In this document: piece by piece, positions 43,277 through 51,328 of the stretch
How the letters are laid out: the number at the start of each line of letters is the position of its first letter
Numbering within the stretch: the first letter of the stretch is position 1
NCBI GenBank assembly: GCA_001664505.1
Contig: CP011806.1
Location: 4,292,177-4,356,176 of the forward strand
Origin: Acidobacteria bacterium Mor1
Lineage (GTDB): Bacteria > Acidobacteriota > Polarisedimenticolia > Polarisedimenticolales > Polarisedimenticolaceae
DNA: 64,000 nucleotides
Direction: 5' to 3'
Notes under the pieces: generated by a model
Databases searched by the model: none
Seen by the model: only the letters and a program-made list of their open reading frames with translations
What the model was told of the DNA's origin: nothing
Position numbers and translations under genes: made by a program

Positions 43277-46012
43277 GTGGCGTACAACGATGATGACCTA
43301 GATCGCCCGGAGCCGGCGGGCAATACTCCCGCAGATTCGACCACCGAGCACCACCCCGCCGAAGCATCCGCCCCCCGCAGCGTTCCCGACGAGACTCTTC
43401 CGCTGCAGATCGGCCCCTACCGGCTGATCCGCCGCCTCGGTCACGGCGGCATGGGTGTGGTCTACCTCGCAGAGCAGAGCGAGCCGGTGCGCCGGGAGGT
43501 CGCGGTCAAGCTGCTGCGCAGCGGGGCAGACTCCCCGCAGCTGGTCGCCCGCTTCGAGGCGGAGCGGCAGGCGCTGGCGATGATGACCCACCCCAACATC
43601 GCCCAGGTGTTCGACGCCGGGATCGACCCCCAGGGCCGGCCCTACTTCGTGATGGAGTTGGTGCGGGGGCCGCGGATCACCGAGTTCTGCGACGAGCGGA
43701 AGCTGGGCCTCGAAGAACGGCTGCGCCTGTTCCTCTCGGTCTGCGGCGCGGTGGCCCACGCGCACCAGAAGGGAGTGATTCACCGGGACATCAAGCCTTC
43801 CAACGTGCTCGTCGCCACCGACTCCGAATCGCCGCTTCCCAAGGTGATTGACTTCGGTATCGCCAAGGCGATCGAACCCGGCGCCGACGATGCGGATCTG
43901 ACCCAGGTCGGCACGTTGATCGGTACCCCGGAATACATGAGCCCGGAGCAGCTCGCCGCCGAGCGGGATGTGGATACCCGCGCCGACATCTACTCCCTGG
44001 GCGTGCTGCTGTTCGAGCTCCTGACCGGGGAGACCCCGGTCTCGCGTACCGAACTGGATGGTGCCGGGTTGCGTGCGATGCAGCGCCGGGTGCTGGAGAG
44101 TGAACCGCCGCTCCCCAGCGAGCGGGTGCGGCAGCGTGCCACCACGGCAGAGCGGACGACCCAGACATCGACCACCTCCATCGAGTCCCGCCGTCTGCGG
44201 GGTGAGTTGGACTGGATCCTGCTGAAGGCGCTGAGCCGTGAGCGCTCCCGGCGCTACCAGACGCCTCAGGAGTTTGCCGAGGATGTGCGGCGGTTCATGG
44301 GGGGCGAGGCGGTGTTGGCCGGCCCGCCGAGCCGCAGCTACCGCATCGGCAAGTTCGTGCGGCGCCACCGTTTCGCGGTGGGTGCCGCTGCCGCGGTGCT
44401 CACGGCGCTGTTGCTCGGTGCCGGCGGTCTGGCGGTCGGGCTCGCCCGTTCGAAGGCTGCCGAGGCGGTGGCGCGGGAGGAAGCGGCTAGCGCCGAACGC
44501 ATCGCTGACTTCCTGGTCGACGTTTTCGCCTCAGCCGACCCGGTGCTCACTCAGGGACGGGAGGTCACCGCCGTCGATCTGCTCGACGAGGGGGTGAGGC
44601 GGATTCGCGGCGAACTCGACGAAGAGCCGCGCACTCGTGGCCGCTTGCTGCAACGGATGGGCCTGGCCTATTCCCGCATGAGCCGTTACGACGAGGCGGG
44701 GGAGCTGCTCGGCGAGGCGGAGCAACTGTTCCAGGGCGAGGGCGAGGGCGAGGGCGAGGACCCCGTGCTGGCCGCGGGAGTGCTCTCCTCCCAGGCTCAT
44801 CTGGCGATGCTGGACAGCCGCCATGAGGAAGCCTTTGAGCTGGGGGATCGAGTCCGAGGGTTGCTCGCCGAAGTCCCGGGAGATCACTGGCGCGTGCTGG
44901 CGCCTCTTTCGGGCACACTGATCAAGTCCTACGCGCGCCTCGAGAAGAGCGAGGAGGCGCTGGCGGAGTACGAGCGCGGGATGGCACTCCTCGAGGGCAA
45001 GCAGGGTCGCGCCTCGGACAAGGCTCGCGCTGTGCTACTGGCCGCCGTCTCCGACGCGTATCAGTCCCAGGGGCTCTATCCCGAACGGGCGCAGGTGCTC
45101 GAGGAGTCCCTGGCGCTGCAGGAAGCTCATTTTCCGCCGATCCACCCGGACGTGATCAACGCCCGCAGCCGATTGGCCATGGCTTACATCCACCAGGACC
45201 GCAGGGACGAAGCGCAGGCCGTGCTCCAGGAAGCGCTTGCCGCGGCCCGGCAGGTCTACGACAAGAACGACGTCGTCGTGATGCTGCTGCTCTCCCGGAG
45301 CGCCATGGCGACCAACGATCCGCGGAAAAAGGCGGAGGCCTATGAGGAGTTGCTGGAAGTCAACAAGGAGGTCTACGGCGCAGACAGCACCAACGTGGCG
45401 GCCACCTCGACCAACCTTGCCGCGGTGCTGACGGCACTCGGTGAGCGGGAACGTGGCGACGAATTGCTCGAACAGGCGCTGGCCATCTTCGAGAAGGCCT
45501 ACGGTCCCGGCCACGGCCGAACAGAGGCCACCCGGAACAACATCGGTACCTCCCTCCAGACCCAGGGCCGGTACCGGGAGGCGCTCGCGGTCTTCCGCAC
45601 CGCGGCGCGCAACATCAGCGAGCGCCTGGGTCCGGATCATCCGCGGATGATCGAGCCGCTGGCCAACATGTCGACGATCCACAAGTCCATGGGCCGGTAC
45701 CGGGAGTCGACCCGAGACCTGGAACGCGCCCTGGTCATCACCTCCGACCGGTTCAAGGCGCCTCACCGGGTCCTGGCCGCGCTGCACTACAACATGGCCT
45801 GTCTCCACGCCGTGCAGGGCAAGCGCAAGGACACGATGGAGTCTCTCCAACAAGCTATCGACAACGGGTGGGAGCAGCGGGTAATGCTCGAGGACGAGGA
45901 CCTGGTTCGCTACCACGGCGACCCGGAGTTCGAGCGGCTGGCGGACATCGTGCGAGAGCGGAGCGGGGACCAGGGAGAGGTGAGCAGCGTGGTAACCGCG
46001 CCGCCTCGCTAA
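43277..46012 (+). CDS. Hanks-type Ser/Thr kinase with C-terminal TPR domain
   Basis: 911 aa from a GTG start behind GGGAGGTGGGG. Kinase domain about 45-320: glycine loop LGHGGMGVV, Lys78 in VAVKLL, HRDIKPSN (169-176), DFG (192-194) and EYMSPEQ, so all catalytic residues are present. One membrane segment (about 367-390, VGAAAAVLTALLLGAGGLAVGLA) separates it from about ten TPR-like repeats (AYSRMSRYDEAGELLGEA, LQTQGRYREALAVF). In this kinase family the TPR part is a sensor or protein-binding platform. An in-frame hexanucleotide repeat (44734-44757) encodes Gly-Glu pairs between TPRs. Followed after 62 bp by a second kinase. Confidence 0.92.
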   Translation: MAYNDDDLDRPEPAGNTPADSTTEHHPAEASAPRSVPDETLPLQIGPYRLIRRLGHGGMGVVYLAEQSEPVRREVAVKLLRSGADSPQLVARFEAERQALAMMTHPNIAQVFDAGIDPQGRPYFVMELVRGPRITEFCDERKLGLEERLRLFLSVCGAVAHAHQKGVIHRDIKPSNVLVATDSESPLPKVIDFGIAKAIEPGADDADLTQVGTLIGTPEYMSPEQLAAERDVDTRADIYSLGVLLFELLTGETPVSRTELDGAGLRAMQRRVLESEPPLPSERVRQRATTAERTTQTSTTSIESRRLRGELDWILLKALSRERSRRYQTPQEFAEDVRRFMGGEAVLAGPPSRSYRIGKFVRRHRFAVGAAAAVLTALLLGAGGLAVGLARSKAAEAVAREEAASAERIADFLVDVFASADPVLTQGREVTAVDLLDEGVRRIRGELDEEPRTRGRLLQRMGLAYSRMSRYDEAGELLGEAEQLFQGEGEGEGEDPVLAAGVLSSQAHLAMLDSRHEEAFELGDRVRGLLAEVPGDHWRVLAPLSGTLIKSYARLEKSEEALAEYERGMALLEGKQGRASDKARAVLLAAVSDAYQSQGLYPERAQVLEESLALQEAHFPPIHPDVINARSRLAMAYIHQDRRDEAQAVLQEALAAARQVYDKNDVVVMLLLSRSAMATNDPRKKAEAYEELLEVNKEVYGADSTNVAATSTNLAAVLTALGERERGDELLEQALAIFEKAYGPGHGRTEATRNNIGTSLQTQGRYREALAVFRTAARNISERLGPDHPRMIEPLANMSTIHKSMGRYRESTRDLERALVITSDRFKAPHRVLAALHYNMACLHAVQGKRKDTMESLQQAIDNGWEQRVMLEDEDLVRYHGDPEFERLADIVRERSGDQGEVSSVVTAPPR
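44734..44757 (+). repeat. Hexanucleotide repeat, four copies of GGGCGA
   Basis: Four perfect tandem copies inside the kinase gene, coding for alternating Gly and Glu in a loop between TPR helices. Because the unit is 6 bp, slippage would add or remove two residues without a frameshift. Confidence 0.8.
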
Positions 46013-46074
46013 CCCCGGTGATTTCCTCGAGGCAGCGGCGCGAGGATCGTGCTCGGATCTGGTAGAGTCGCGCG

Positions 46075-48798
46075 ATGTCCGTCGAGGTTGGCCAGGATCT
46101 ACTGCACTACCGCATCATCGACAAGATCGGTGAGGGCGGCATGGGCGTCGTCTGGCGCGCCGAGGATACGTCCCTCGGTCGCGAGGTTGCGATCAAGGTC
46201 CTGCCACCGGCCTGGTCTGCTGATCCCGAGCGACTCCAGCGCTTCGAGCGCGAGGCGAGGCTGCTGGCCTCGCTGAACCACCCCAACGTCGCAACGGTGC
46301 ATGGCTTGCACGAGGCGCCGACGGCCGGCGGGGCGCTCCGCTTCATCGCCATGGAGCTGGTGCCCGGCGAGGATCTGGCTCAGCGGATGCAGAGGGGCCC
46401 CATGGACCTCGAGGACGCGCTGGGTATCGCGCGGCGCATCGCAGATGGCTTGGAAGCGGCTCACGCCTCGGGGGTCGTGCATCGGGATCTGAAGCCGGCC
46501 AACGTCCTGCTGACCCCTGACGGCAAGGTCAAGGTGCTGGATTTCGGTCTGGCCAAGGCGGGAACGCCGGAGCCGACGGGCGACCCGCAGGCCTCCCCGA
46601 CGTTGACCTCTGCGGGTACCCAGGCGGGTGTGGTGCTGGGCACGGCGGCCTACATGGCGCCCGAGCAGGCCAAGGGGCACCTGGTCGACAAGCGGGCGGA
46701 CATCTGGGCATTCGGTGTGGTGCTGTACGAGATGCTCAGCGGCAAGCGGGCGTTCCTCGGCGACAGCATCGCCGACACCATGGCCTCGGTCCTGCGCCAG
46801 AAGGTCGACCTCGATCAGCTGCCTGCCGGCACGCCCGCCGCTGTCCGTCGTGTGCTGCGCCGCTGTTTGCAGAAGGACCCGGCCAGGCGCCTGCACGATA
46901 TCGCCGACGCGCGACTGGAGTTGGATGAACTCGACGTCGACGATGTGGGGCCTGTGCCGGTGGAAGCGGGAGGGCTCTCGTCGGGACCGCGTGGCTTCGG
47001 CTGGCCGATGTTGTTGGCGGCGGTTGCCGCCGGGGTCATCGTGGGTGGGCTGGCCTGGTCCTTCCTTGGAGGCGTCGACGCTGAGATGGACCAGGACCGG
47101 CCGGAGCCCGTCCGACGGTCGTTGATTCCACTCCCTGAAGGAAAGCCACTTAATCTCGAACAGGGCATGGCGATTTCACCGGATGGGACGTTGCTGGCGA
47201 TGACCGCGGGCATCGGAGGCGATTCCCTGCTCTACCTGCGGCAACTCGACTCGGAGGAACTGCGACCGGTCCCCGGGACCGAGGGCGCCCTGGTTCCGTT
47301 CTTTTCTCCCCGTGGGGACGAGATCGGCTTCGTCAGCGACGCGCAAATCAAGAAGGTGTCGCTCAGAGGGCGCGGGAACCAGGTGACCTCGCTGTGTGAC
47401 GCCCCGACCGCTACCGGCGCCGTTTGGGATGCTCGTGGCCGCATCTATTTCACCTACGGCGAGAGCCGTCTGGCCTGGGTTTCCGAGGAGGGTGGTTCCC
47501 CTACGGAACTGGGAGATGTCGGAGACGTGCACAGTATCGGCGTCCTACCGGGCGGACGTGGCCTGTTGCTCTCGTTGCACGACGCGGCTGCTCCGTCTAT
47601 GAGCAAGGACACCGCGAGTATCGCGGTCCTGATGCCGGACGATCGGACGGTACATACGGTCCATGAAGGGGGGTACGGCCCGAGTCTTTTCGCGGGTCGC
47701 TACCTGCTGTTCATCAAGGGTGGAGATCTGTTCGCTGCGGCATTCGATCTCGAGACCCTCAAGACAACGTCGCCACCGGTCAATGTTCAGCCCGGCGTGC
47801 AGACCGATTCGATCTGGGGTGTCGCCAGGTACGACACCGCAGAGGATGGCACGCTGGTGTTTGCCGGGGGCGGCGACTATGCCTACACGGTGCCTACCTG
47901 GATCGATCTCGAAACAGGTGACGAGGAGCCGCTGCCCATCGCCGCCGGTTACTACAACACCTTCAATCTCTCTCCTGACGGGAACTTGTTGGCCATCCAG
48001 GTGCTCGGAGGCGTGCAGGACTACGTGAGCATCTTCGATTCACGCAGCGGAACCTCTACGCGATTGACCGAGGAGGGGGCCGCCTGTTTCCCGACGTGGT
48101 CTCACGATGGACGGGAGGTGTTCTTCGCCTCGAACCGCGACGGCGAATACAGGCTTTTCCGCAAGCCGGTCGACGGTAGCGCGCCCGCATCGCGGCTGCT
48201 GACCGACGAGCAGGAAGCGGTGATGGGGACGTCGATCCGCTGGCCCAAGTCCGCGACCCCCGACGGCCGGGAGCTCGTGATCGATACGTGGGCTCATCCG
48301 ACCCAGGGTGGGGATCTGTGGCGGGTGCCACTGGACGGCGGCGATCCCCAGGTGATCCTGGACTCGGAGGTCAACGACATCATCCCGCAGGTCTCCCCCG
48401 ACGGAGAGTGGCTGGCCTACATCACCAATCGTTCCGGCGACTACCGCACCATGATACGGCGCTTCGGTTCGGACCAACGGCAGGAATGGGTCGTGTCCGG
48501 CCCCGAAGGCTACGATCCGCGCTGGTCTCCCGACGGAAAGTCGATCTACTACCGCTCCGGCCCGATCGGGCTTACCCGGGTACCAGTGATCCGGGACGGC
48601 AAGGTCTCTCCGGGCATCGCCCAGCAGGTGCTGCAGCTGAACGCCCACGATTCGTCGGGTTCGTCGTTCGCCGTGTCGCCTGACGATCGGCGCATCCTGG
48701 TCAACCGGCCGGTCGAGTACTCGTTGACCGACGAGACTCCGATCACTCTCGTAACCGGTTGGGCCCAGGAGGTTCGACGGATGGTGCGCGAGCAGTAA
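46075..48798 (+). CDS. Hanks-type Ser/Thr kinase with TolB-like propeller
   Basis: 907 aa. Kinase domain about 10-285: IGEGGMGVV, Lys41 in VAIKVL, HRDLKPAN (136-143), DFG (156-158) and AYMAPEQ. A membrane segment (about 309-332, MLLAAVAAGVIVGGLAWSFLGG) leads to an extracytoplasmic beta-propeller of PD40/WD40-like repeats (AISPDGTLLAM, FFSPRGDEIGFVSD, NLSPDGNLLAIQV, QVSPDGEWLAYITNR, RWSPDGKSIYY). This kinase-propeller architecture is common in Acidobacteriota and suggests sensing of a periplasmic ligand. Same direction as the preceding kinase; the DUF1538 operon follows after 68 bp. Confidence 0.92.
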   Translation: MSVEVGQDLLHYRIIDKIGEGGMGVVWRAEDTSLGREVAIKVLPPAWSADPERLQRFEREARLLASLNHPNVATVHGLHEAPTAGGALRFIAMELVPGEDLAQRMQRGPMDLEDALGIARRIADGLEAAHASGVVHRDLKPANVLLTPDGKVKVLDFGLAKAGTPEPTGDPQASPTLTSAGTQAGVVLGTAAYMAPEQAKGHLVDKRADIWAFGVVLYEMLSGKRAFLGDSIADTMASVLRQKVDLDQLPAGTPAAVRRVLRRCLQKDPARRLHDIADARLELDELDVDDVGPVPVEAGGLSSGPRGFGWPMLLAAVAAGVIVGGLAWSFLGGVDAEMDQDRPEPVRRSLIPLPEGKPLNLEQGMAISPDGTLLAMTAGIGGDSLLYLRQLDSEELRPVPGTEGALVPFFSPRGDEIGFVSDAQIKKVSLRGRGNQVTSLCDAPTATGAVWDARGRIYFTYGESRLAWVSEEGGSPTELGDVGDVHSIGVLPGGRGLLLSLHDAAAPSMSKDTASIAVLMPDDRTVHTVHEGGYGPSLFAGRYLLFIKGGDLFAAAFDLETLKTTSPPVNVQPGVQTDSIWGVARYDTAEDGTLVFAGGGDYAYTVPTWIDLETGDEEPLPIAAGYYNTFNLSPDGNLLAIQVLGGVQDYVSIFDSRSGTSTRLTEEGAACFPTWSHDGREVFFASNRDGEYRLFRKPVDGSAPASRLLTDEQEAVMGTSIRWPKSATPDGRELVIDTWAHPTQGGDLWRVPLDGGDPQVILDSEVNDIIPQVSPDGEWLAYITNRSGDYRTMIRRFGSDQRQEWVVSGPEGYDPRWSPDGKSIYYRSGPIGLTRVPVIRDGKVSPGIAQQVLQLNAHDSSGSSFAVSPDDRRILVNRPVEYSLTDETPITLVTGWAQEVRRMVREQ

Positions 48799-48866
48799 AC
48801 AGGTGTAGAGTTCTCCTGCACGTCGCACCGTGACGACGACCCGCAAAAGGGGAGTGTTTCAGTCCG

Positions 48867-49619
48867 ATGTCCAGGTTTCAGGCGATGTTCACCTGGCTGA
48901 AGTCGACCCTTCGGTTGGTCACCGACAGTTCGCGCGATCTCGCGTTCATCGTGCTGGTGATCGCGTTCTTTCAGATCGTCGTGTTGCGCCAGCCGTTCCC
49001 CGAACTGGGGCGAGTCCTGGGTGGTCTCGTTCTAGTCGTGCTGGGGCTCGCGCTGTTCGTTCGGGGGCTCGATCTCGGGCTCTTCCCCCTCGGCGAGAGC
49101 ATGGCCTACACCTTTGCCCGCAAGGGTTCGTTGGCCTGGCTGCTGGTCTTCGCCTTCGCCCTGGGCTTCGGGACCACCATTGCCGAACCGGCGCTGGCCC
49201 TGATCGCCGACGAGGCGGCCGAGGTCGCGACCCAGACCGGCGTGATCGAGGATACCGATTCGGCAAGGCTGGAGTACGCGCTGGGGCTGAGGCTGACGGT
49301 GGCCCTGGCGGTCGGCGTGGCCATCGTCATCGGGGTCTGGCGGATCATCGCCGGCTGGCCGATTCACATCATGATCGCCGGCGGCTACGCCATGGTGACC
49401 ACGATGACGATGTTCGCCCCTGCGGAGTTCATCGGGATCGCCTACGACTCCGGCGGGATCACCACCTCAACGATCACCGTTCCGTTGGTAACGGCCCTGG
49501 GGGTCGGTCTCGCCTCGTCGATCGAGGGCCGTAACCCGGTGATGGACGGTTTCGGCCTGATCGCCTTCGCGTCGCTGACGCCCATGATCTTCGTGATGAT
49601 CTTCGGGATCCTGATCTGA
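48867..49619 (+). CDS. DUF1538 membrane protein, first copy
   Basis: 250 aa with about six or seven hydrophobic segments. DUF1538 features: [69 protein letters not shown] and a last [13 protein letters not shown]. The re-entrant-looking TTIAEPAL and [13 protein letters not shown] motifs occur in both copies and suggest a transport pore. Its TGA overlaps the ATG of the second copy (TGATG). Substrate unknown; the PII-like and CBS genes downstream point to control by adenine nucleotides or nitrogen/carbon status. Confidence 0.85.
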   Translation: MSRFQAMFTWLKSTLRLVTDSSRDLAFIVLVIAFFQIVVLRQPFPELGRVLGGLVLVVLGLALFVRGLDLGLFPLGESMAYTFARKGSLAWLLVFAFALGFGTTIAEPALALIADEAAEVATQTGVIEDTDSARLEYALGLRLTVALAVGVAIVIGVWRIIAGWPIHIMIAGGYAMVTTMTMFAPAEFIGIAYDSGGITTSTITVPLVTALGVGLASSIEGRNPVMDGFGLIAFASLTPMIFVMIFGILI

Positions 49620-50434
49620 TGCTGGCCGATCTCTTACAGGTTTCCCTCGGCACCGTGCGGGACGTATTGCCGATCGTGATCATCCTCACGGCCTTTCAAC
49701 TCCTGGTGCTGCGCAAGCCGGTGCCCAACCCGAAACGGCTGCTGGCCGGCTTTGCCTATGTCCTGGTGGGCTTGGTCCTGTTCCTGATCGGGCTCGACCG
49801 CGCCGTTTTCCCCCTGGGGAAGACGATGGCCGCGCAGCTGACGGACCCCGGATTCCTTCACGGCGGAGCGGACCCCGGGACGGCGCTCGATCCGTCCGCC
49901 TATCTCTGGGTCTACATCTTCAGCTTCGCCATCGGATTCAGTACGACCATGGCGGAGCCGGCGCTCATCGCCGTGGCGCGCAAGGCCAATGAGTTGACCG
50001 CCGGCGCCATCGGATCCTGGGGCCTGCGTATTGCGGTGGCGCTAGGGGTGGGAATCGGCATTACCCTGGGTGCGTATCGGATCGTGATCGGCGTACCGCT
50101 CCACTACTTCATCATGGCCGGGTATGTGGTTGTCGTGATCCAGACACTCTTTGCGCCCAAGACCATCGTGCCCCTGGCCTACGACACCGGCGGGGTCACG
50201 ACATCGACGGTGACCGTTCCGCTGGTCGCCGGTCTCGGTCTGGGGCTGGCCGAGTCGGTCCCCGGGCGGAGCCCGCTTCTCGACGGGTTCGGCCTCATCG
50301 CTTTTGCCAGTCTTTTCCCGATGATTACGGTGCTCGCGTACGCCCAGGCGTCTCAACTGCGCGCCGCGTATTCAGCCAAGAACAGGTCCCGGCATACATC
50401 GGGCAACGGACCTGCCGGAGAGGTTTCGCCATGA
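49619..50434 (+). CDS. DUF1538 membrane protein, second copy
   Basis: 271 aa, a paralogue of the preceding protein with the same order of segments: [78 protein letters not shown]. It probably forms a heteromeric membrane complex with its neighbour. It begins inside TGATG and its stop overlaps the PII-like gene (ATGA), so translation of the unit is coupled. The C-terminal 35 residues are a polar, cytoplasmic-looking tail. Confidence 0.85.
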   Translation: MLADLLQVSLGTVRDVLPIVIILTAFQLLVLRKPVPNPKRLLAGFAYVLVGLVLFLIGLDRAVFPLGKTMAAQLTDPGFLHGGADPGTALDPSAYLWVYIFSFAIGFSTTMAEPALIAVARKANELTAGAIGSWGLRIAVALGVGIGITLGAYRIVIGVPLHYFIMAGYVVVVIQTLFAPKTIVPLAYDTGGVTTSTVTVPLVAGLGLGLAESVPGRSPLLDGFGLIAFASLFPMITVLAYAQASQLRAAYSAKNRSRHTSGNGPAGEVSP

Positions 50435-50781
50435 GATTCAAACTCCTCGTCGCTTTCGTCGACGATCACATGACCGAGGAGGTCACCAAGGCGGCTCGGG
50501 AGGCCGGGGCGACCGGCTGCACCGTGGTGACCAACGCCCGCGGGGAAGGCCTGAAGAAGAAGAAGACCTTCCTCGGGCTCAACCTCGAAACCCAGCGGGA
50601 CATGCTTCTGCTGCTGGTTGAGGAGCACCGAGCCCGTCACATTCTGGAGATGATCGGGGAGACCGGTCGTTTCGACACCTCCCCGGGTACGGGCATCGCG
50701 TTCCAGCTGGACGTCGAGGATGCGGTGGGGGTGGCGCATCAGGTCGAGAGCATCAAGACGAGCGTGGAGGAAGAGCTGTGA
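50431..50781 (+). CDS. PII-like regulatory protein
   Basis: 116 aa with the ferredoxin-like PII fold: FKLLVAFVDDHMTEEVTKAAREAGATGCTV as beta-alpha, a T-loop-like RGEGLKKKKTFLGLNLETQ, and VEEHRARHILEMIGETGRF followed by GTGIAFQLDVEDAVGV. The uridylylated Tyr of GlnB is absent, so it belongs to the PII-like class that senses adenine nucleotides or other small ligands. Overlaps on both sides (ATGA, GTGA) tie it to the DUF1538 pair and the CBS gene; it probably gates that membrane complex. Confidence 0.85.
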   Translation: MRFKLLVAFVDDHMTEEVTKAAREAGATGCTVVTNARGEGLKKKKTFLGLNLETQRDMLLLLVEEHRARHILEMIGETGRFDTSPGTGIAFQLDVEDAVGVAHQVESIKTSVEEEL

Positions 50782-51182
50782 CGAAGAGGGGAACCGTCCG
50801 CGTCGCCGACGTGATGGAGCAGGACTACGTCATCCTGGACGGGGTGGCCACCGTGGCCGAGGCGCTGTCCGCATTGGTCGAAAAGAGCGCCCGGGTCGTC
50901 ATCGTCGCCAAGCGTGACGACGACGACGAGTTCGGCGTCGTGATGGTGGCCGACATTGCGAAGCAGGTGCTGGCCCGAAACCGGTCTCCGGAACGGACCA
51001 ATATCTACGAGATCATGGCCAAGCCGGCGCTGGCTGTTGCGCCGGAGATGGACATTCGTTACTGCGCCAGGCTCTTCGAAAATTTCGGCATCTCGACTGC
51101 CCCTGTGATCAAGGATGGCGAGGTCAAGGGGATCGCGACCTACGATCAGCTGGTCCTGAAGGGGCTGGCCCGTCAGTCCTAG
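50778..51182 (+). CDS. Stand-alone CBS-pair protein
   Basis: 134 aa from a GTG at 50778 that overlaps the PII-like stop. It consists of two CBS motifs: VADVMEQDYVILDGVATVAEALSALV with RVVIVAKRD..EFGVVMVADIAKQV, and NIYEIMAKPALAVAPEMDIRYCARLF with GISTAPVIKDGEVKGIATYDQL. CBS pairs bind AMP, ATP or similar ligands. As last gene of the DUF1538 unit, it likely adds energy-charge sensing to the predicted transporter. Confidence 0.88.
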   Translation: MTKRGTVRVADVMEQDYVILDGVATVAEALSALVEKSARVVIVAKRDDDDEFGVVMVADIAKQVLARNRSPERTNIYEIMAKPALAVAPEMDIRYCARLFENFGISTAPVIKDGEVKGIATYDQLVLKGLARQS

Positions 51183-51252
51183 GGCCCGGGCCGAGACTGC
51201 CGACGAACGGCGCCGGCGCCGCTCGGTTGCGCTATCCTAGCCTCGCGATGCC

Positions 51253-51283
51253 GGCCTCGGAGCGAGGCCGCCCGAAAGGGCGG
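51253..51283 (+). promoter_or_regulatory. Two overlapping hairpins upstream of the BNR gene
   Basis: GGCCTCG-GAG-CGAGGCC (51253-51269) is directly followed by CCGCCC-GAAA-GGGCGG (51268-51283), the second closed by a GNRA tetraloop. The stems share 2 bp, so they partly compete. They lie between the DUF1538 operon and the GTG at 51329, and could act as a terminator for the former or a structured leader for the latter. Confidence 0.45.
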
Positions 51284-51328
51284 TTGCGCGACCGGCTCGC
51301 CTACCCAGACCGAATAGAGGACCCTGCC

